The notes under the pieces were generated by a model. That model was not told where the DNA came from and ran no database searches. It was given only the letters and a program-made list of their open reading frames with translations. This document shows, in pieces, positions 1 through 8,195 of a stretch of 64,000 bases of DNA. How positions within the stretch are numbered: position 1 is the first letter of the stretch; each line of letters begins with the position of its first letter. The translations under genes and the position numbers were made by a program. Source of the DNA: Streptomycetaceae bacterium (lineage in GTDB: Bacteria > Actinomycetota > Actinomycetes > Nanopelagicales > Nanopelagicaceae); NCBI GenBank assembly GCA_027483765.1, contig JAIXTW010000006.1, positions 87,636-151,635 of the forward strand, in the 5' to 3' direction.

Positions 1-2
1 CC

Positions 3-443
3 GATTTAGACCTGACTCCCCTTTCGGTACTCAGCCGCATCACCCGTATTTCGCGACATCTTGATATCGCGCGCCGAGATGCATTTGGCGAACTTGAAAA
101 TTGGGGCTTCGATGTATTGGCAGCGCTTCGTCGCGCGGGTGCGCCTCATCAACTTTCACCTGGACAACTTATGCAAGAAACAATGGTGACAAGTGGCACC
201 ATGACAAATCGGTTAGATCACTTAGAAAAGTTGCATTTAATTACTCGTGAACCAGATCCCAGCGATGGACGTGGCTCACTCGTTACTCTGACAAAATCTG
301 GAATCCGGGCTGTTGATGCAGCGATGGAAGAGCTGCTTAATAATGAGCGCAAATTGTTAAAGGAGTTAACAAATAAAGATCAGGCACAACTTGCTGAATT
401 ACTCAGTGCGTTGGTCTCTAAGTTAGATGAAAGTTCAAATTAA
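3..443 (+). CDS. MarR-family transcriptional regulator (5' end outside window)
   Basis: The reading frame is open from the first bases of the window to the TAA at 441-443, so the N-terminus is cut off. The 146 visible residues carry a winged helix-turn-helix of the MarR type: a helix LENWGFDVLAALRRAG, a recognition-helix region TSGTMTNRLDHLEK and a wing DGRGSLVTLT, followed by a C-terminal dimerisation helix. MarR proteins are dimeric, usually ligand-responsive DNA-binding repressors. The regulated gene probably lies upstream, outside the window, because ispE converges on this gene only 6 bases away. A TTG at 117 could look like a start, but the conserved domain begins well before it. The ligand cannot be told. 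Confidence 0.85.
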   Translation, partial: DLDLTPLSVLSRITRISRHLDIARRDAFGELENWGFDVLAALRRAGAPHQLSPGQLMQETMVTSGTMTNRLDHLEKLHLITREPDPSDGRGSLVTLTKSGIRAVDAAMEELLNNERKLLKELTNKDQAQLAELLSALVSKLDESSN

Positions 444-449
444 AACTAG

Positions 450-1361
450 CTAAATTACTTTGGCCCCGTGCACTGGCCCAGATGCTCGCGTCACACTTCC
501 AACGACACCACTTGCAGTAAGTGCAACAGCTAAATCAAGACCTGCATCTTCGTCGGCCACCAAGAATGCAACCGTCGGGCCTGACCCAGAAACAATTGCG
601 CCCAAAGCGCCATAGTCACGGCCCACTTCAAGAACCAGACCGAGGGCTGGACGTAGTGAGCATGCTGCATTCTGTAAATCATTGGTAAGTGCTTTTCCTA
701 CTTCGATGGCATCGGCTGCCAATAATGATTGCATCAGCACATCTGATACCTGCGGCGGAGCAATATCTAGCTCAGCGCGCATTCGATCGCACTCTGCATA
801 GACAGCGGGAGTCGATAGCCCAACACTAGAAAGTGCCAACACCCAGTGATAAGTACCTCGAGAAAGTGCGGCGGTTAGTTGATCTCCGCGGCCTTGGCCA
901 ATTGCGGTTCCACCAGAGATCATAAATGGAACATCGCTGCCGAGCTGCGAACCTAGTGCGTGCAACTCTTCCCGCGACATCTCCAACGAGAAGAGTGAAT
1001 CCATGGCAACCAAAGTTGCTGCTGCATCTGCGCTTCCGCCGGCCATGCCACCAGCAACGGGTATAGCTTTCTTAATCTCAATGTGTACATCGACATCGAA
1101 ATCAAACTTACTTCCAACTAAAAGCGCAGCTTTAACAGCAAGATTTGAATGATCTTCAGGAACTCCGTGAGTGTGTTCTCCGGTGACAGAGATTGTTACT
1201 CCGCTTCCGGGGGCGCTCTTTGAAAGAGTTACATCATCAAAAATTGAGATGGCTTGAAAGACCGAGATTAGGTTATGAAAACCATCAGCTTCACGTGGCC
1301 CGACAGATAACTGCAGGTTCACCTTTGCCGGGACCCGAACGGTTACTGAATTATGTGCCAC
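450..1361 (-). CDS. ispE: 4-diphosphocytidyl-2-C-methyl-D-erythritol kinase
   Basis: Phosphorylates CDP-methylerythritol with ATP in the cytosolic MEP pathway to isoprenoid precursors. The 303-residue length fits the family. GHMP-kinase signatures are visible: the substrate lysine in PAKVNL (about residue 13), the glycine-rich ATP loop PVAGGMAGGSADAAATL (101-117) and the catalytic aspartate in GSDVPF (about 143). It starts with GTG, 9 bases after the ksgA stop, as the last gene of the metG-tatD-ksgA-ispE run. The same order (ispE after ksgA) is found in mycobacteria. The next two MEP steps, IspD and IspF, are in this window as one fused gene at 43.7-44.9 kb. Confidence 0.95.
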   Translation of the reverse strand: MAHNSVTVRVPAKVNLQLSVGPREADGFHNLISVFQAISIFDDVTLSKSAPGSGVTISVTGEHTHGVPEDHSNLAVKAALLVGSKFDFDVDVHIEIKKAIPVAGGMAGGSADAAATLVAMDSLFSLEMSREELHALGSQLGSDVPFMISGGTAIGQGRGDQLTAALSRGTYHWVLALSSVGLSTPAVYAECDRMRAELDIAPPQVSDVLMQSLLAADAIEVGKALTNDLQNAACSLRPALGLVLEVGRDYGALGAIVSGSGPTVAFLVADEDAGLDLAVALTASGVVGSVTRASGPVHGAKVI

Positions 1362-1370
1362 GTTAAAACT

Positions 1371-2201
1371 CTACCCTTGTTTCGCAATTGCGCAGAAAGC
1401 GTGAATATCTAACGCTTCACCGCGAAGTGTTGGGTCGATACCTGCAGCGCTCAGGTGTGATTCGGCAGCGGCAGATCCGCCATAAAGTGAGGAGAGTGCA
1501 GAGCGCAACATCTTGCGGCGTTGGGCAAATGCTAAATCAATAATTGTGAAGACTTTTTTGCGAAGTTCTTCATCACCTGGTGTTTGGCGACGAACAAAGG
1601 CAACCAACTTTGAATCAACATTGGGTTGTGGCCAGAAGATAGAACGCGAGACGGCTCCAGCGCCAGTGACATCGGCCCACCATGCAGCCTTCACACTTGG
1701 AATTCCATACTCTTTTGAATTTGGTTTTGCGGCTAGGCGATCTGCAACTTCGGCCTGCACCATCACAACACCACTTCGAAGTGAGGGGAAAATTTCAAGT
1801 AAGTGCAAGAAGACGGGCACCGAAACGTTATAGGGAAGATTTGCAATCAATACTGTGGGCGCAACTGGGAGTTCTTTCAAGGTCAGCGCGTCTTGGTTGA
1901 TGACGGTCAGCAATTCGGCTCGATCCGAATGTTTTGTTGCAGTTGCTGGAAGTTGACCGGCCAATCGAGAATCAATCTCCACTGCAATTACAGATTGCGC
2001 TTCTTCCAACATGGCAAGTGTTAAAGAGCCAAGACCGGGTCCGATTTCTAGCGCGATATCCGTTGATGTTAAGCCAGCCGTACGCACAATCTTTCGGCAG
2101 ACATTGCCATCATGTACAAAATTTTGACCGAGTGACTTCGATGGCTTGATATCTAACGTGGCCGCTAACTCACGAATTTCGGCAGCCCCCAGCAAACTCA
2201 T
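1371..2201 (-). CDS. ksgA: 16S rRNA (adenine1518/1519-N6)-dimethyltransferase KsgA/RsmA
   Basis: Dimethylates two adjacent adenines in the 3'-terminal helix of 16S rRNA during late assembly of the small ribosomal subunit. The 276-residue protein shows the SAM-binding motif I LEIGPGLGSLT (51-61), the acidic residue VAVEID-type motif II at about 75, and the N6-adenine methyltransferase motif IV NLPYN (121-125). The opening KSLGQNFVHD is characteristic of the family. The start codon overlaps the tatD stop by 4 bases, so translation is probably coupled. In mycobacteria rpfB sits between tatD and ksgA; here there is no room for it. Confidence 0.96.
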   Translation of the reverse strand: MSLLGAAEIRELAATLDIKPSKSLGQNFVHDGNVCRKIVRTAGLTSTDIALEIGPGLGSLTLAMLEEAQSVIAVEIDSRLAGQLPATATKHSDRAELLTVINQDALTLKELPVAPTVLIANLPYNVSVPVFLHLLEIFPSLRSGVVMVQAEVADRLAAKPNSKEYGIPSVKAAWWADVTGAGAVSRSIFWPQPNVDSKLVAFVRRQTPGDEELRKKVFTIIDLAFAQRRKMLRSALSSLYGGSAAAESHLSAAGIDPTLRGEALDIHAFCAIAKQG

Positions 2202-3055
2202 ACAAAGCTTCCGAATATGTGCTCGGCATTTACCGACAGTGCGGTGGCAAGTTCAGCTACATCTTCATCACGCTCTACCGCCATTGCTCGCACAATATTG
2301 GCAATCTGTGCCGGGGTATTGAGCGCACCTCGGTGCGGAGTTGGTGCTAAAAATGGAGAATCAGTTTCTACCAGAAGTTGATCATGTGGAACCAACTTCA
2401 CCGCTTCCCGCAGCGCCGGGGCGTTCTTAAATGTCATGGTGCCGGCGAATGACAAGATATATCCGCGTTCAATACAGATCTTGGCCATTGCAACATCTCC
2501 AGAGAAACAGTGAAAGACAGTTCTTTCTGGGGCACCGACTTCTAGTAAAACCGAGAGCACATCTTCATGCGAATCACGGTCATGAATCACAAGTGCTTTC
2601 TTAGTCTTCTTAGCTAACTCAATATGCCACTTAAATGACTCTTGTTGTCGCTTTTGAAGTTCTGGCGGAGTACGAAAGTAATCGAGTCCGGTCTCACCGA
2701 TTGCGCGAACCCGCGGCTCTTGTGCCAACTTTTCGATGATGGCCCAGTCGTGTTCTAAATCTTCGACAACCGGCGCTTCATTTGGATGTAGCGCAACAGC
2801 TGCCAAAACTCTTCCTGGATAGTGATTCGCAAGATCAACGCACCATTGTGATTGTTCGGCGGAATATCCCACCTGCACAATGCGATCAACGTTTGCAGAT
2901 TTTGCTTCATCTAAAATTGCGCGCACCGCATCTGAATCTGGTGCATCATTGGTGACAATCTCTAGATGTGCATGAGCATCAACAGTGGGCACAGGTAGTG
3001 GCTCTGGAAGTGGAGCTTGTTCGCGCTCAATATCTCGATTGTGGCGATCTGCCAT
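2198..3055 (-). CDS. tatD: TatD-family metal-dependent hydrolase (DNase)
   Basis: Member of the amidohydrolase-fold TatD family, metal-dependent 3'-5' exonucleases implicated in DNA repair and turnover. In the 285 residues the metal ligands are visible in order: DAHAH (26-30), the glutamate of GETGLDYF, the histidines of VIHDRDS and FHCFSG, and the terminal aspartate of ETDSPFLAP. The first 25 residues are a charged, Pro-rich extension. It lies 6 bases downstream of metG and overlaps ksgA by 4 bases, so it belongs to the same transcription unit. The physiological substrate is uncertain in actinobacteria. Confidence 0.92.
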   Translation of the reverse strand: MADRHNRDIEREQAPLPEPLPVPTVDAHAHLEIVTNDAPDSDAVRAILDEAKSANVDRIVQVGYSAEQSQWCVDLANHYPGRVLAAVALHPNEAPVVEDLEHDWAIIEKLAQEPRVRAIGETGLDYFRTPPELQKRQQESFKWHIELAKKTKKALVIHDRDSHEDVLSVLLEVGAPERTVFHCFSGDVAMAKICIERGYILSFAGTMTFKNAPALREAVKLVPHDQLLVETDSPFLAPTPHRGALNTPAQIANIVRAMAVERDEDVAELATALSVNAEHIFGSFV

Positions 3056-3061
3056 AAAAAA

Positions 3062-4624
3062 TTACTCTTTAACTTCTAACCGAGGGAATAGAACAGGAGT
3101 CTTCGTCACGATTGCTCCCTGTGGAAGTTGCCCCCATGTTGCAACCTTTGAAATTTCTTGCTTCCCAATTTCACCAAGCACCGCTTCTGCACCGAGTGAC
3201 TCCCACAATATTTGTGTTGTCGCAGGCATTACCGGGTGTAGCAGAATAGCAAGTGCTCGCAAAGACTCGGCGGTGTTATAAAGAACTGCTTCCAGTTCAG
3301 CTTGATTTGCCGGATCCTTGGCGAGAATCCATGGCTCTTTCTCTGTGACAAAACCATTGACGCGCTTGCAGTAATCCATCACTGCATTGATTCCACCTTG
3401 AAAATCAAGTGCCACCATTGCCGCATCAGCTTTTGCAACAGTTTCTGTGAGAGCTTGGGATAACGCTGCATCTTGTGCGATCGCAGGTACCGTCCCACCA
3501 CAATACTTTTCAATCATCGCAGCTAATCTGGACGCGAGATTTCCGAAATCATTTGCTAGCTCAGATGTATAGCGCGCGCTCATATCTTCCCAAGAGAAGG
3601 AGCCATCACTGCCAAAAGGAATTGCACGCAGGAAGTAATAGCGAAATGCATCTACACCAAAATGATCAGTGATATCTGAGGGAGCGATTCCGGTGAGCTT
3701 TGACTTACTCATCTTCTCGCCACCGACAAGCAACCAACCATGCGCGAATACTTTCTTAGGGATATCAACTCCAGCTGCCATCAGCATTGCTGGCCAAATC
3801 ACAGCATGGAAACGCAAAATGTCTTTTCCAACTAAATGCACATCAGCCGGCCACGTTGCCGCAAACTTCTTGCCACCTTCTGACTCTGGTGCATCAGTCA
3901 GGCCTACCGCTGTGGCGTAGTTAAGGAGTGCGTCGAACCACACATAGACAACTTGGTCTGTATCCCACGGGACCGGAATACCCCAGTCGAATGTGGAACG
4001 GGAGATCGAGAGATCAGAAACTCCACCTTCTAAAAATGCAACGACTTCATTACGTGCACTCTCTGGTTGGCATGCTTCGGGGTTGTTCTTATAGTGATCA
4101 AGAAGTGGCTGCGCGAAATCAGATAGTTTAAAGAACCAGTTATTCTCATTGACTAACTCAATTGGCTTGCTATGAATTGGGCAGAGTTTTTCGCCATCGG
4201 CATCGATGAGATCGCCAGGTAACTTAAATTCTTCACAACCAACGCAATACGGGCCTTCATACTTTCCGGCGTAGATATGGCCTGAATCTTTAAGTGACTG
4301 AAGAAACTTCTGCACTCGCTCTGTATGGCGTGGTTCGGTCGTGCGAATGAAATCATCATTAGCAATATTGAGCGCTTCCCAATTTGGTTTCCACGCTTCG
4401 GCAACTAACTTATCTACCCATGCTTGGGGCGCTACATTGTTCTGTTCTGCGGTGCGCATGACTTTCTGCCCGTGCTCATCTGTTCCGGTCAAGAACCAGA
4501 CTGACTCACCACGTTGGCGGTGCCAACGAGTAAGGACATCGCCGGCCACTGTTGTATATGCGTGGCCAATATGCGGCGCATCATTTACATAGTAAATCGG
4601 GGTAGTCAGGTAGAAAGACTTCAT
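3062..4624 (-). CDS. metG: Methionyl-tRNA synthetase
   Basis: Class I aminoacyl-tRNA synthetase charging tRNA-Met. At 520 residues it is the short form without the C-terminal tRNA-binding (EMAP) domain. The ATP-binding HIGH motif reads HIGH at 18-21 within YVNDAPHIGHAYTT, and KMSKS occurs at about residue 300 in GGEKMSKSKLTG. A zinc-knuckle region with CVGC and a following CPIH, about residues 125-155, keeps only three cysteines plus a histidine, so one typical cysteine ligand is replaced. The start overlaps the rsmI stop by 4 bases. It is followed by tatD, ksgA and ispE as in mycobacteria. Confidence 0.97.
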   Translation of the reverse strand: MKSFYLTTPIYYVNDAPHIGHAYTTVAGDVLTRWHRQRGESVWFLTGTDEHGQKVMRTAEQNNVAPQAWVDKLVAEAWKPNWEALNIANDDFIRTTEPRHTERVQKFLQSLKDSGHIYAGKYEGPYCVGCEEFKLPGDLIDADGEKLCPIHSKPIELVNENNWFFKLSDFAQPLLDHYKNNPEACQPESARNEVVAFLEGGVSDLSISRSTFDWGIPVPWDTDQVVYVWFDALLNYATAVGLTDAPESEGGKKFAATWPADVHLVGKDILRFHAVIWPAMLMAAGVDIPKKVFAHGWLLVGGEKMSKSKLTGIAPSDITDHFGVDAFRYYFLRAIPFGSDGSFSWEDMSARYTSELANDFGNLASRLAAMIEKYCGGTVPAIAQDAALSQALTETVAKADAAMVALDFQGGINAVMDYCKRVNGFVTEKEPWILAKDPANQAELEAVLYNTAESLRALAILLHPVMPATTQILWESLGAEAVLGEIGKQEISKVATWGQLPQGAIVTKTPVLFPRLEVKE

Positions 4625-5463
4625 CTGCTCATCTTATTCGCATCGACTACCGCTGCATAAACGATCTTCTTCGGAATCGAGAATTCCTCAGCAACTGTGG
4701 CAATAGCGCCTTTGCGATCCATACCTGCTGCTTCATATTCACGAACTCTGGCGACGGCATCATCAGCAGTGCGCACCTCTGAACCTGCTTCAACTCCAGC
4801 TATCACGAGAGTGATTTCGCCCAATACTTCACGTCCTGCGGCCCAATCAATAAGTTCTGAGAGCGGTCCTCTTACTGTTTCTTCATAGGTCTTCGTCATT
4901 TCACGACAAATAGCTGCGGGCCTATCAGCGCCCAAGATGGCCGCGGCATTTACAAGTGATTCATGTAAACGATGTGGAGCTTCAAAAATCACCATCGTGC
5001 GTTCTTCAAAACGCAACGATTCGTAGAATGCGGTTCGCGCACCTTCGGCACGCGGTGCAAATCCTTCAAAGGTGAATCTGTCGGTGGGAAGACCAGAGAG
5101 TGCGATAGCCATGGTGGGTGCGCTTGGACCAGGAATAACAACGGTCGGTAATTTCTCTGCAATCGCATCGCGCATCAACCGAAAACCTGGATCACTAATT
5201 GTCGGCATTCCGGCATCAGTGAGTACTAACACCTCTTGACCTTGGCGTAGCAGAGTAAGAATTTCTTGCGTGCGATCAGTTTCATTGCCTTCGAAGAATG
5301 AGATGACTCGCGCAGTAAATACAACTCCAAGATCTGAAGCTAATCTATGAAATCTGCGGGAATCTTCAGCGGCAATAACTTGCGCTGATTCAATAGCCAT
5401 CTTCAGGCGTGCGCTTGCATCGAGCGGGTTTCCCAGCGGAGTTGCAGCAAGTACTAGTGCCAT
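4621..5463 (-). CDS. rsmI: 16S rRNA (cytidine1402-2'-O)-methyltransferase
   Basis: Methylates the ribose of C1402 in the decoding centre of 16S rRNA using SAM. The 280-residue protein has the tetrapyrrole-methylase fold signatures: N-terminal ATPLGNPLDAS, AAEDSRRF, VLVLTDAGMPTISDPG and VIPGPSAPTMAIALSGLPTDRFTF in part. It is the first gene of the leftward rsmI-metG-tatD-ksgA-ispE unit and is divergent from the mannosyltransferase gene, 27 bases away, as in mycobacteria. A GGGAG lies 9 bases before ATG, and a GAGTAT hexamer sits 6 bases before the ATG, so a leaderless transcript is also possible. Confidence 0.95.
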   Translation of the reverse strand: MALVLAATPLGNPLDASARLKMAIESAQVIAAEDSRRFHRLASDLGVVFTARVISFFEGNETDRTQEILTLLRQGQEVLVLTDAGMPTISDPGFRLMRDAIAEKLPTVVIPGPSAPTMAIALSGLPTDRFTFEGFAPRAEGARTAFYESLRFEERTMVIFEAPHRLHESLVNAAAILGADRPAAICREMTKTYEETVRGPLSELIDWAAGREVLGEITLVIAGVEAGSEVRTADDAVARVREYEAAGMDRKGAIATVAEEFSIPKKIVYAAVVDANKMSR

Positions 5464-5478
5464 ACGCGAATACTCCCA

Positions 5479-5484
5479 TATTCT
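5479..5484 (+). promoter_or_regulatory. -10 hexamer TATTCT of a leaderless promoter for the mannosyltransferase gene
   Basis: TATTCT lies exactly six bases before the ATG at 5491. This places the transcription start on the first base of the start codon, and no Shine-Dalgarno sequence would then be present in the mRNA. It fits the actinobacterial -10 pattern TAnnnT and recurs at the same spacing before many genes in this window. No convincing -35 is seen. Confidence 0.6.
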
Positions 5485-5490
5485 CTCCTC

Positions 5491-6759
5491 ATGATTGCAG
5501 CGATTGCTCCCGCAGTAATTGCGCTGATATCCCTTGTACTTCGAGTGGTTAATCTCGACTCCATCAAAAGCTTTGTATTTGATGAGGTTTACTACGTCGA
5601 CGGTGCTCGAGATTTACTGAAGTACGGGGTAGAAGTTTCTGGCTCTCAACCAGAATTTATCGTCCATCCTCCACTTGGAAAATGGTTGATTGCCGCTGGA
5701 ATCCAAATATTTGGTGACAATCCTTTTGGTTGGAGAATTGCTACTGCTGTAGTTGGCTCACTCCTTATTCTCGTAGTCGCACTTGTTGCACATAAACTCT
5801 TCCGAGATCCACTTCTTACCGCCCTTGCTAGTGCGCTCATGGCACTTGATGGTTTAGCACTCGTTCTTTCTCGTACCTCGCTCCTCGACAATTTCTTGAC
5901 CTTCTTCATTCTGTTAGCTACTTACTGCTTTGTCGTAAAGAAGTACTGGTGGACCGGAGTCGTGCTCGGGCTTGCCCTTGCCACAAAATGGAGCGCACTC
6001 TATTTCATATTTGTCTTTGCACTCATCGCTTTGTACCGAGCCTTCTCACATCACACTGGAAAAGATTTAATTAAACCTACGCTCCAGCGAATTCTGCAAT
6101 TTGCGATAATCCCAGTGAGCGTTTACCTAGCCTCTTGGTCTGGTTGGTTTGTTAGCACTCGTGGATGGGCTAGAGATCACTCCACAAACGCATTCAACTC
6201 ATTTATCTACTACCACCAACAGATGTTGAACTTTCATACTGGACTTACTGAAAAACATACTTACGAAGCTAACCCATGGAGTTGGCTGATTATGGGGCGC
6301 CCAACCTCATTTTTCTATGAGTCACCCAAAGGTTGTGGTGCACCGTCGTGTTCACAAGAAGTGATTGCACTTGGTACACCATTACTTTGGTGGCTGGGTG
6401 TTGCTGCACTTTCACTTGTAATTGGACTCTGGATACGTTCTTTCTTTACCCACCTCTTTGATCCAGCAGTAACAATCATCGTGGCTGGAATGGCTGCTGG
6501 TTATCTGCCTTGGTTCTTCTTTCAAGAACGAACAGTCTTTACTTTCTACGCAATTATCTTTCAGCCATTTGTAATTCTGGCTCTGGTATTTGCGGCCCGC
6601 TCAATCCTTAGTAACTATAAGAAATGGGGCGAAATACTTGTTGCCGCCTTGTTTATCTTGATTTTTCTCAACTTTGTCTACTTCTTACCAATATTTATTG
6701 GCGACGTTATTACCTACGATGCATGGCAGAACAGAATGTGGTTCCCCAGCTGGATTTAA
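5491..6759 (+). CDS. pmt: Protein O-mannosyltransferase (PMT family)
   Basis: Transfers mannose from polyprenyl-phosphate-mannose to Ser/Thr of exported proteins at the outer face of the cytoplasmic membrane. The 422-residue protein has about ten hydrophobic segments. The first extracytoplasmic loop holds the catalytic acidic pair of the GT-C fold (FDEVYYVDGARD, D31-E32) and the HPPLGKW motif (59-65). Its divergent position next to rsmI matches M. tuberculosis pmt (Rv1002c). Possible targets are secreted Ser/Thr-rich proteins such as the surface protein at 62.1 kb, but that is inference. The ATG follows a TATTCT-N6 leaderless signal. Confidence 0.92.
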   Translation: MIAAIAPAVIALISLVLRVVNLDSIKSFVFDEVYYVDGARDLLKYGVEVSGSQPEFIVHPPLGKWLIAAGIQIFGDNPFGWRIATAVVGSLLILVVALVAHKLFRDPLLTALASALMALDGLALVLSRTSLLDNFLTFFILLATYCFVVKKYWWTGVVLGLALATKWSALYFIFVFALIALYRAFSHHTGKDLIKPTLQRILQFAIIPVSVYLASWSGWFVSTRGWARDHSTNAFNSFIYYHQQMLNFHTGLTEKHTYEANPWSWLIMGRPTSFFYESPKGCGAPSCSQEVIALGTPLLWWLGVAALSLVIGLWIRSFFTHLFDPAVTIIVAGMAAGYLPWFFFQERTVFTFYAIIFQPFVILALVFAARSILSNYKKWGEILVAALFILIFLNFVYFLPIFIGDVITYDAWQNRMWFPSWI

Positions 6760-6764
6760 GTGGG

Positions 6765-7556
6765 TTACTCGTTCGCAGCGCGAATATCGCGTAACTTCTG
6801 CACCGCTTCATCGGCTAGTTGCTGATCAAAAATCTCATCGCGCGAAGGAGCAGCCGCTGCTAAAGCTTCGCGCTCTATCCGCTCTTGCTCATCAGTCCAC
6901 TTGCCAGGTTCAGTCAAATCAATAATGCGCTTCGGCGTTACAGCCTTCGGGGCATATACATATGTAGGGACCGGAATCTCATTAGGTTGCCATTCAGAAC
7001 GCGATTGCGCACTTCCCTTTGGCAAAATCGTTACGCCAGTAAGTTCGCGCTCGGCAAATGGAATCCAATGATCTTTTGAGACGTGAGCTTCTGCGCTCTT
7101 ATGTGTCAGTACATCGGCAAGATTTGTATGTGAGACGCCTTCGGTGCGCTTATGTAATTGGTCAACACGGCGTCGTTGCATCTGATCTCTACTCGTTTGA
7201 CGTCGCACATGTGCGATGAACAAGACCAACGCAGTAATCGGAATTGCAATTGCGATGTATGCGAATGTTTGCATGATTGCTCCTACCGTCGTCAGAATTA
7301 AAGTGAGAAAAATTATTGCGAAAACGATTCGGCGTCTCATGAGTTGCTGTGCAACTCTTCCAGCACGATCAACATCGGTGTAGATAGCCCCGGTACCAAT
7401 CTGGGCGCCGGGTGTGTTGCTTGCTACGACTCGAAGCGCACTCTTGTAACGCTCAACGCTTTTGCCCGAGAATTCATTTTTATTGTGGACCCACCGCGGC
7501 AGAAAATAGGCAACCCACATACCGATGATTGCCAAATAGATGATTCCTGAAGCCAT
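6765..7556 (-). CDS. Three-helix membrane protein, probable GlpR-like receptor of the Glp division factor
   Basis: A 263-residue protein with no enzyme motif. It has one N-terminal helix (IIYLAIIGMWVAYFLPRW, about 4-21), a polar loop (22-70) with a conserved-looking ERYKSALRVV stretch, two close hydrophobic helices (about 72-115), and a long charged cytoplasmic tail. The layout and position (same strand as rimJ and the MoeA-like gene, immediately after rimJ) match Rv0996 of M. tuberculosis. They also match GlpR of Corynebacterium glutamicum, described as the membrane partner of the gephyrin-like divisome protein Glp. The assignment rests on synteny and topology, not on an alignment. It converges on pmt, with 5 bases between the two stops. 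Confidence 0.7.
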   Translation of the reverse strand: MASGIIYLAIIGMWVAYFLPRWVHNKNEFSGKSVERYKSALRVVASNTPGAQIGTGAIYTDVDRAGRVAQQLMRRRIVFAIIFLTLILTTVGAIMQTFAYIAIAIPITALVLFIAHVRRQTSRDQMQRRRVDQLHKRTEGVSHTNLADVLTHKSAEAHVSKDHWIPFAERELTGVTILPKGSAQSRSEWQPNEIPVPTYVYAPKAVTPKRIIDLTEPGKWTDEQERIEREALAAAAPSRDEIFDQQLADEAVQKLRDIRAANE

Positions 7557-7610
7557 GATGGATAAAGATTAGAGGGGCACCCCCAAAACTCTGTGGATTT
7601 AGAGGGGGGT

Positions 7611-8186
7611 TTAGCGAATTAATTCGTTAGTTCTCACGAAGCATTTGTGATCGCGCCAAGCCCCATCAATATGCAAATAAGCCTTTTTAAATCCTTCGAA
7701 TTCAAACCCTGCTTTTTCTGCGACTCTGCATGAGGCGCCATTTTCCGGCCGTACATTGATTTCAATCCGATGTAACCCAAGTTCGGTGAAACCAAATTCA
7801 GTTACCAGCTTGACTGCTTGCGTAGTAAATCCACGATTAGCGAAGTTTTTATCAATCCAATAGCCAATGTGTGCCCCACGCATGGCGCCGTAGGTAATGC
7901 CGCCCATAGTTATCTGACCAACCAGATTCTGGTTCCACCAGATAAGAAATGAATAAGAGCGACCAGTACGCGCCTCACGCCTATGCAAATTCACCATCTG
8001 GAAAAAGGAGGGGCGCACACTGGAGTCTTCGTAGGCCGGGCTGTCGGCAGGAATTTTCGGCAAAGTGGCTTCCCATGGATCTAGCCACTCACGATTTTCT
8101 GCGCGTACTTGGTTCCACTGCTTTTTATCTCGGTATCTAATCGGGCGCAGTGTCACTTCGCTTCCAAAAAGCTGAGCTGAATGCAT
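7611..8186 (-). CDS. rimJ: GNAT acetyltransferase, RimJ-like
   Basis: A 191-residue GNAT N-acetyltransferase of the RimJ/RimL type, which acetylate N-terminal amino groups of ribosomal or other proteins with acetyl-CoA. The N-terminus LRPIRYRDKKQWNQVRAENR is typical of the family. The motif A region GYWIDKNFANRGFTTQAVKL and the motif B region HRIEINVRPENGASCRVAEKAGF are clear. It sits 9 bases after the MoeA-like gene and 54 bases before the glpR-like gene, the same three-gene order as moeA1-rimJ-Rv0996 in M. tuberculosis. The substrate is unknown; the linkage suggests it may modify a component of that module. Confidence 0.88.
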   Translation of the reverse strand: MHSAQLFGSEVTLRPIRYRDKKQWNQVRAENREWLDPWEATLPKIPADSPAYEDSSVRPSFFQMVNLHRREARTGRSYSFLIWWNQNLVGQITMGGITYGAMRGAHIGYWIDKNFANRGFTTQAVKLVTEFGFTELGLHRIEINVRPENGASCRVAEKAGFEFEGFKKAYLHIDGAWRDHKCFVRTNELIR

Positions 8187-8195
8187 TATCTACTC

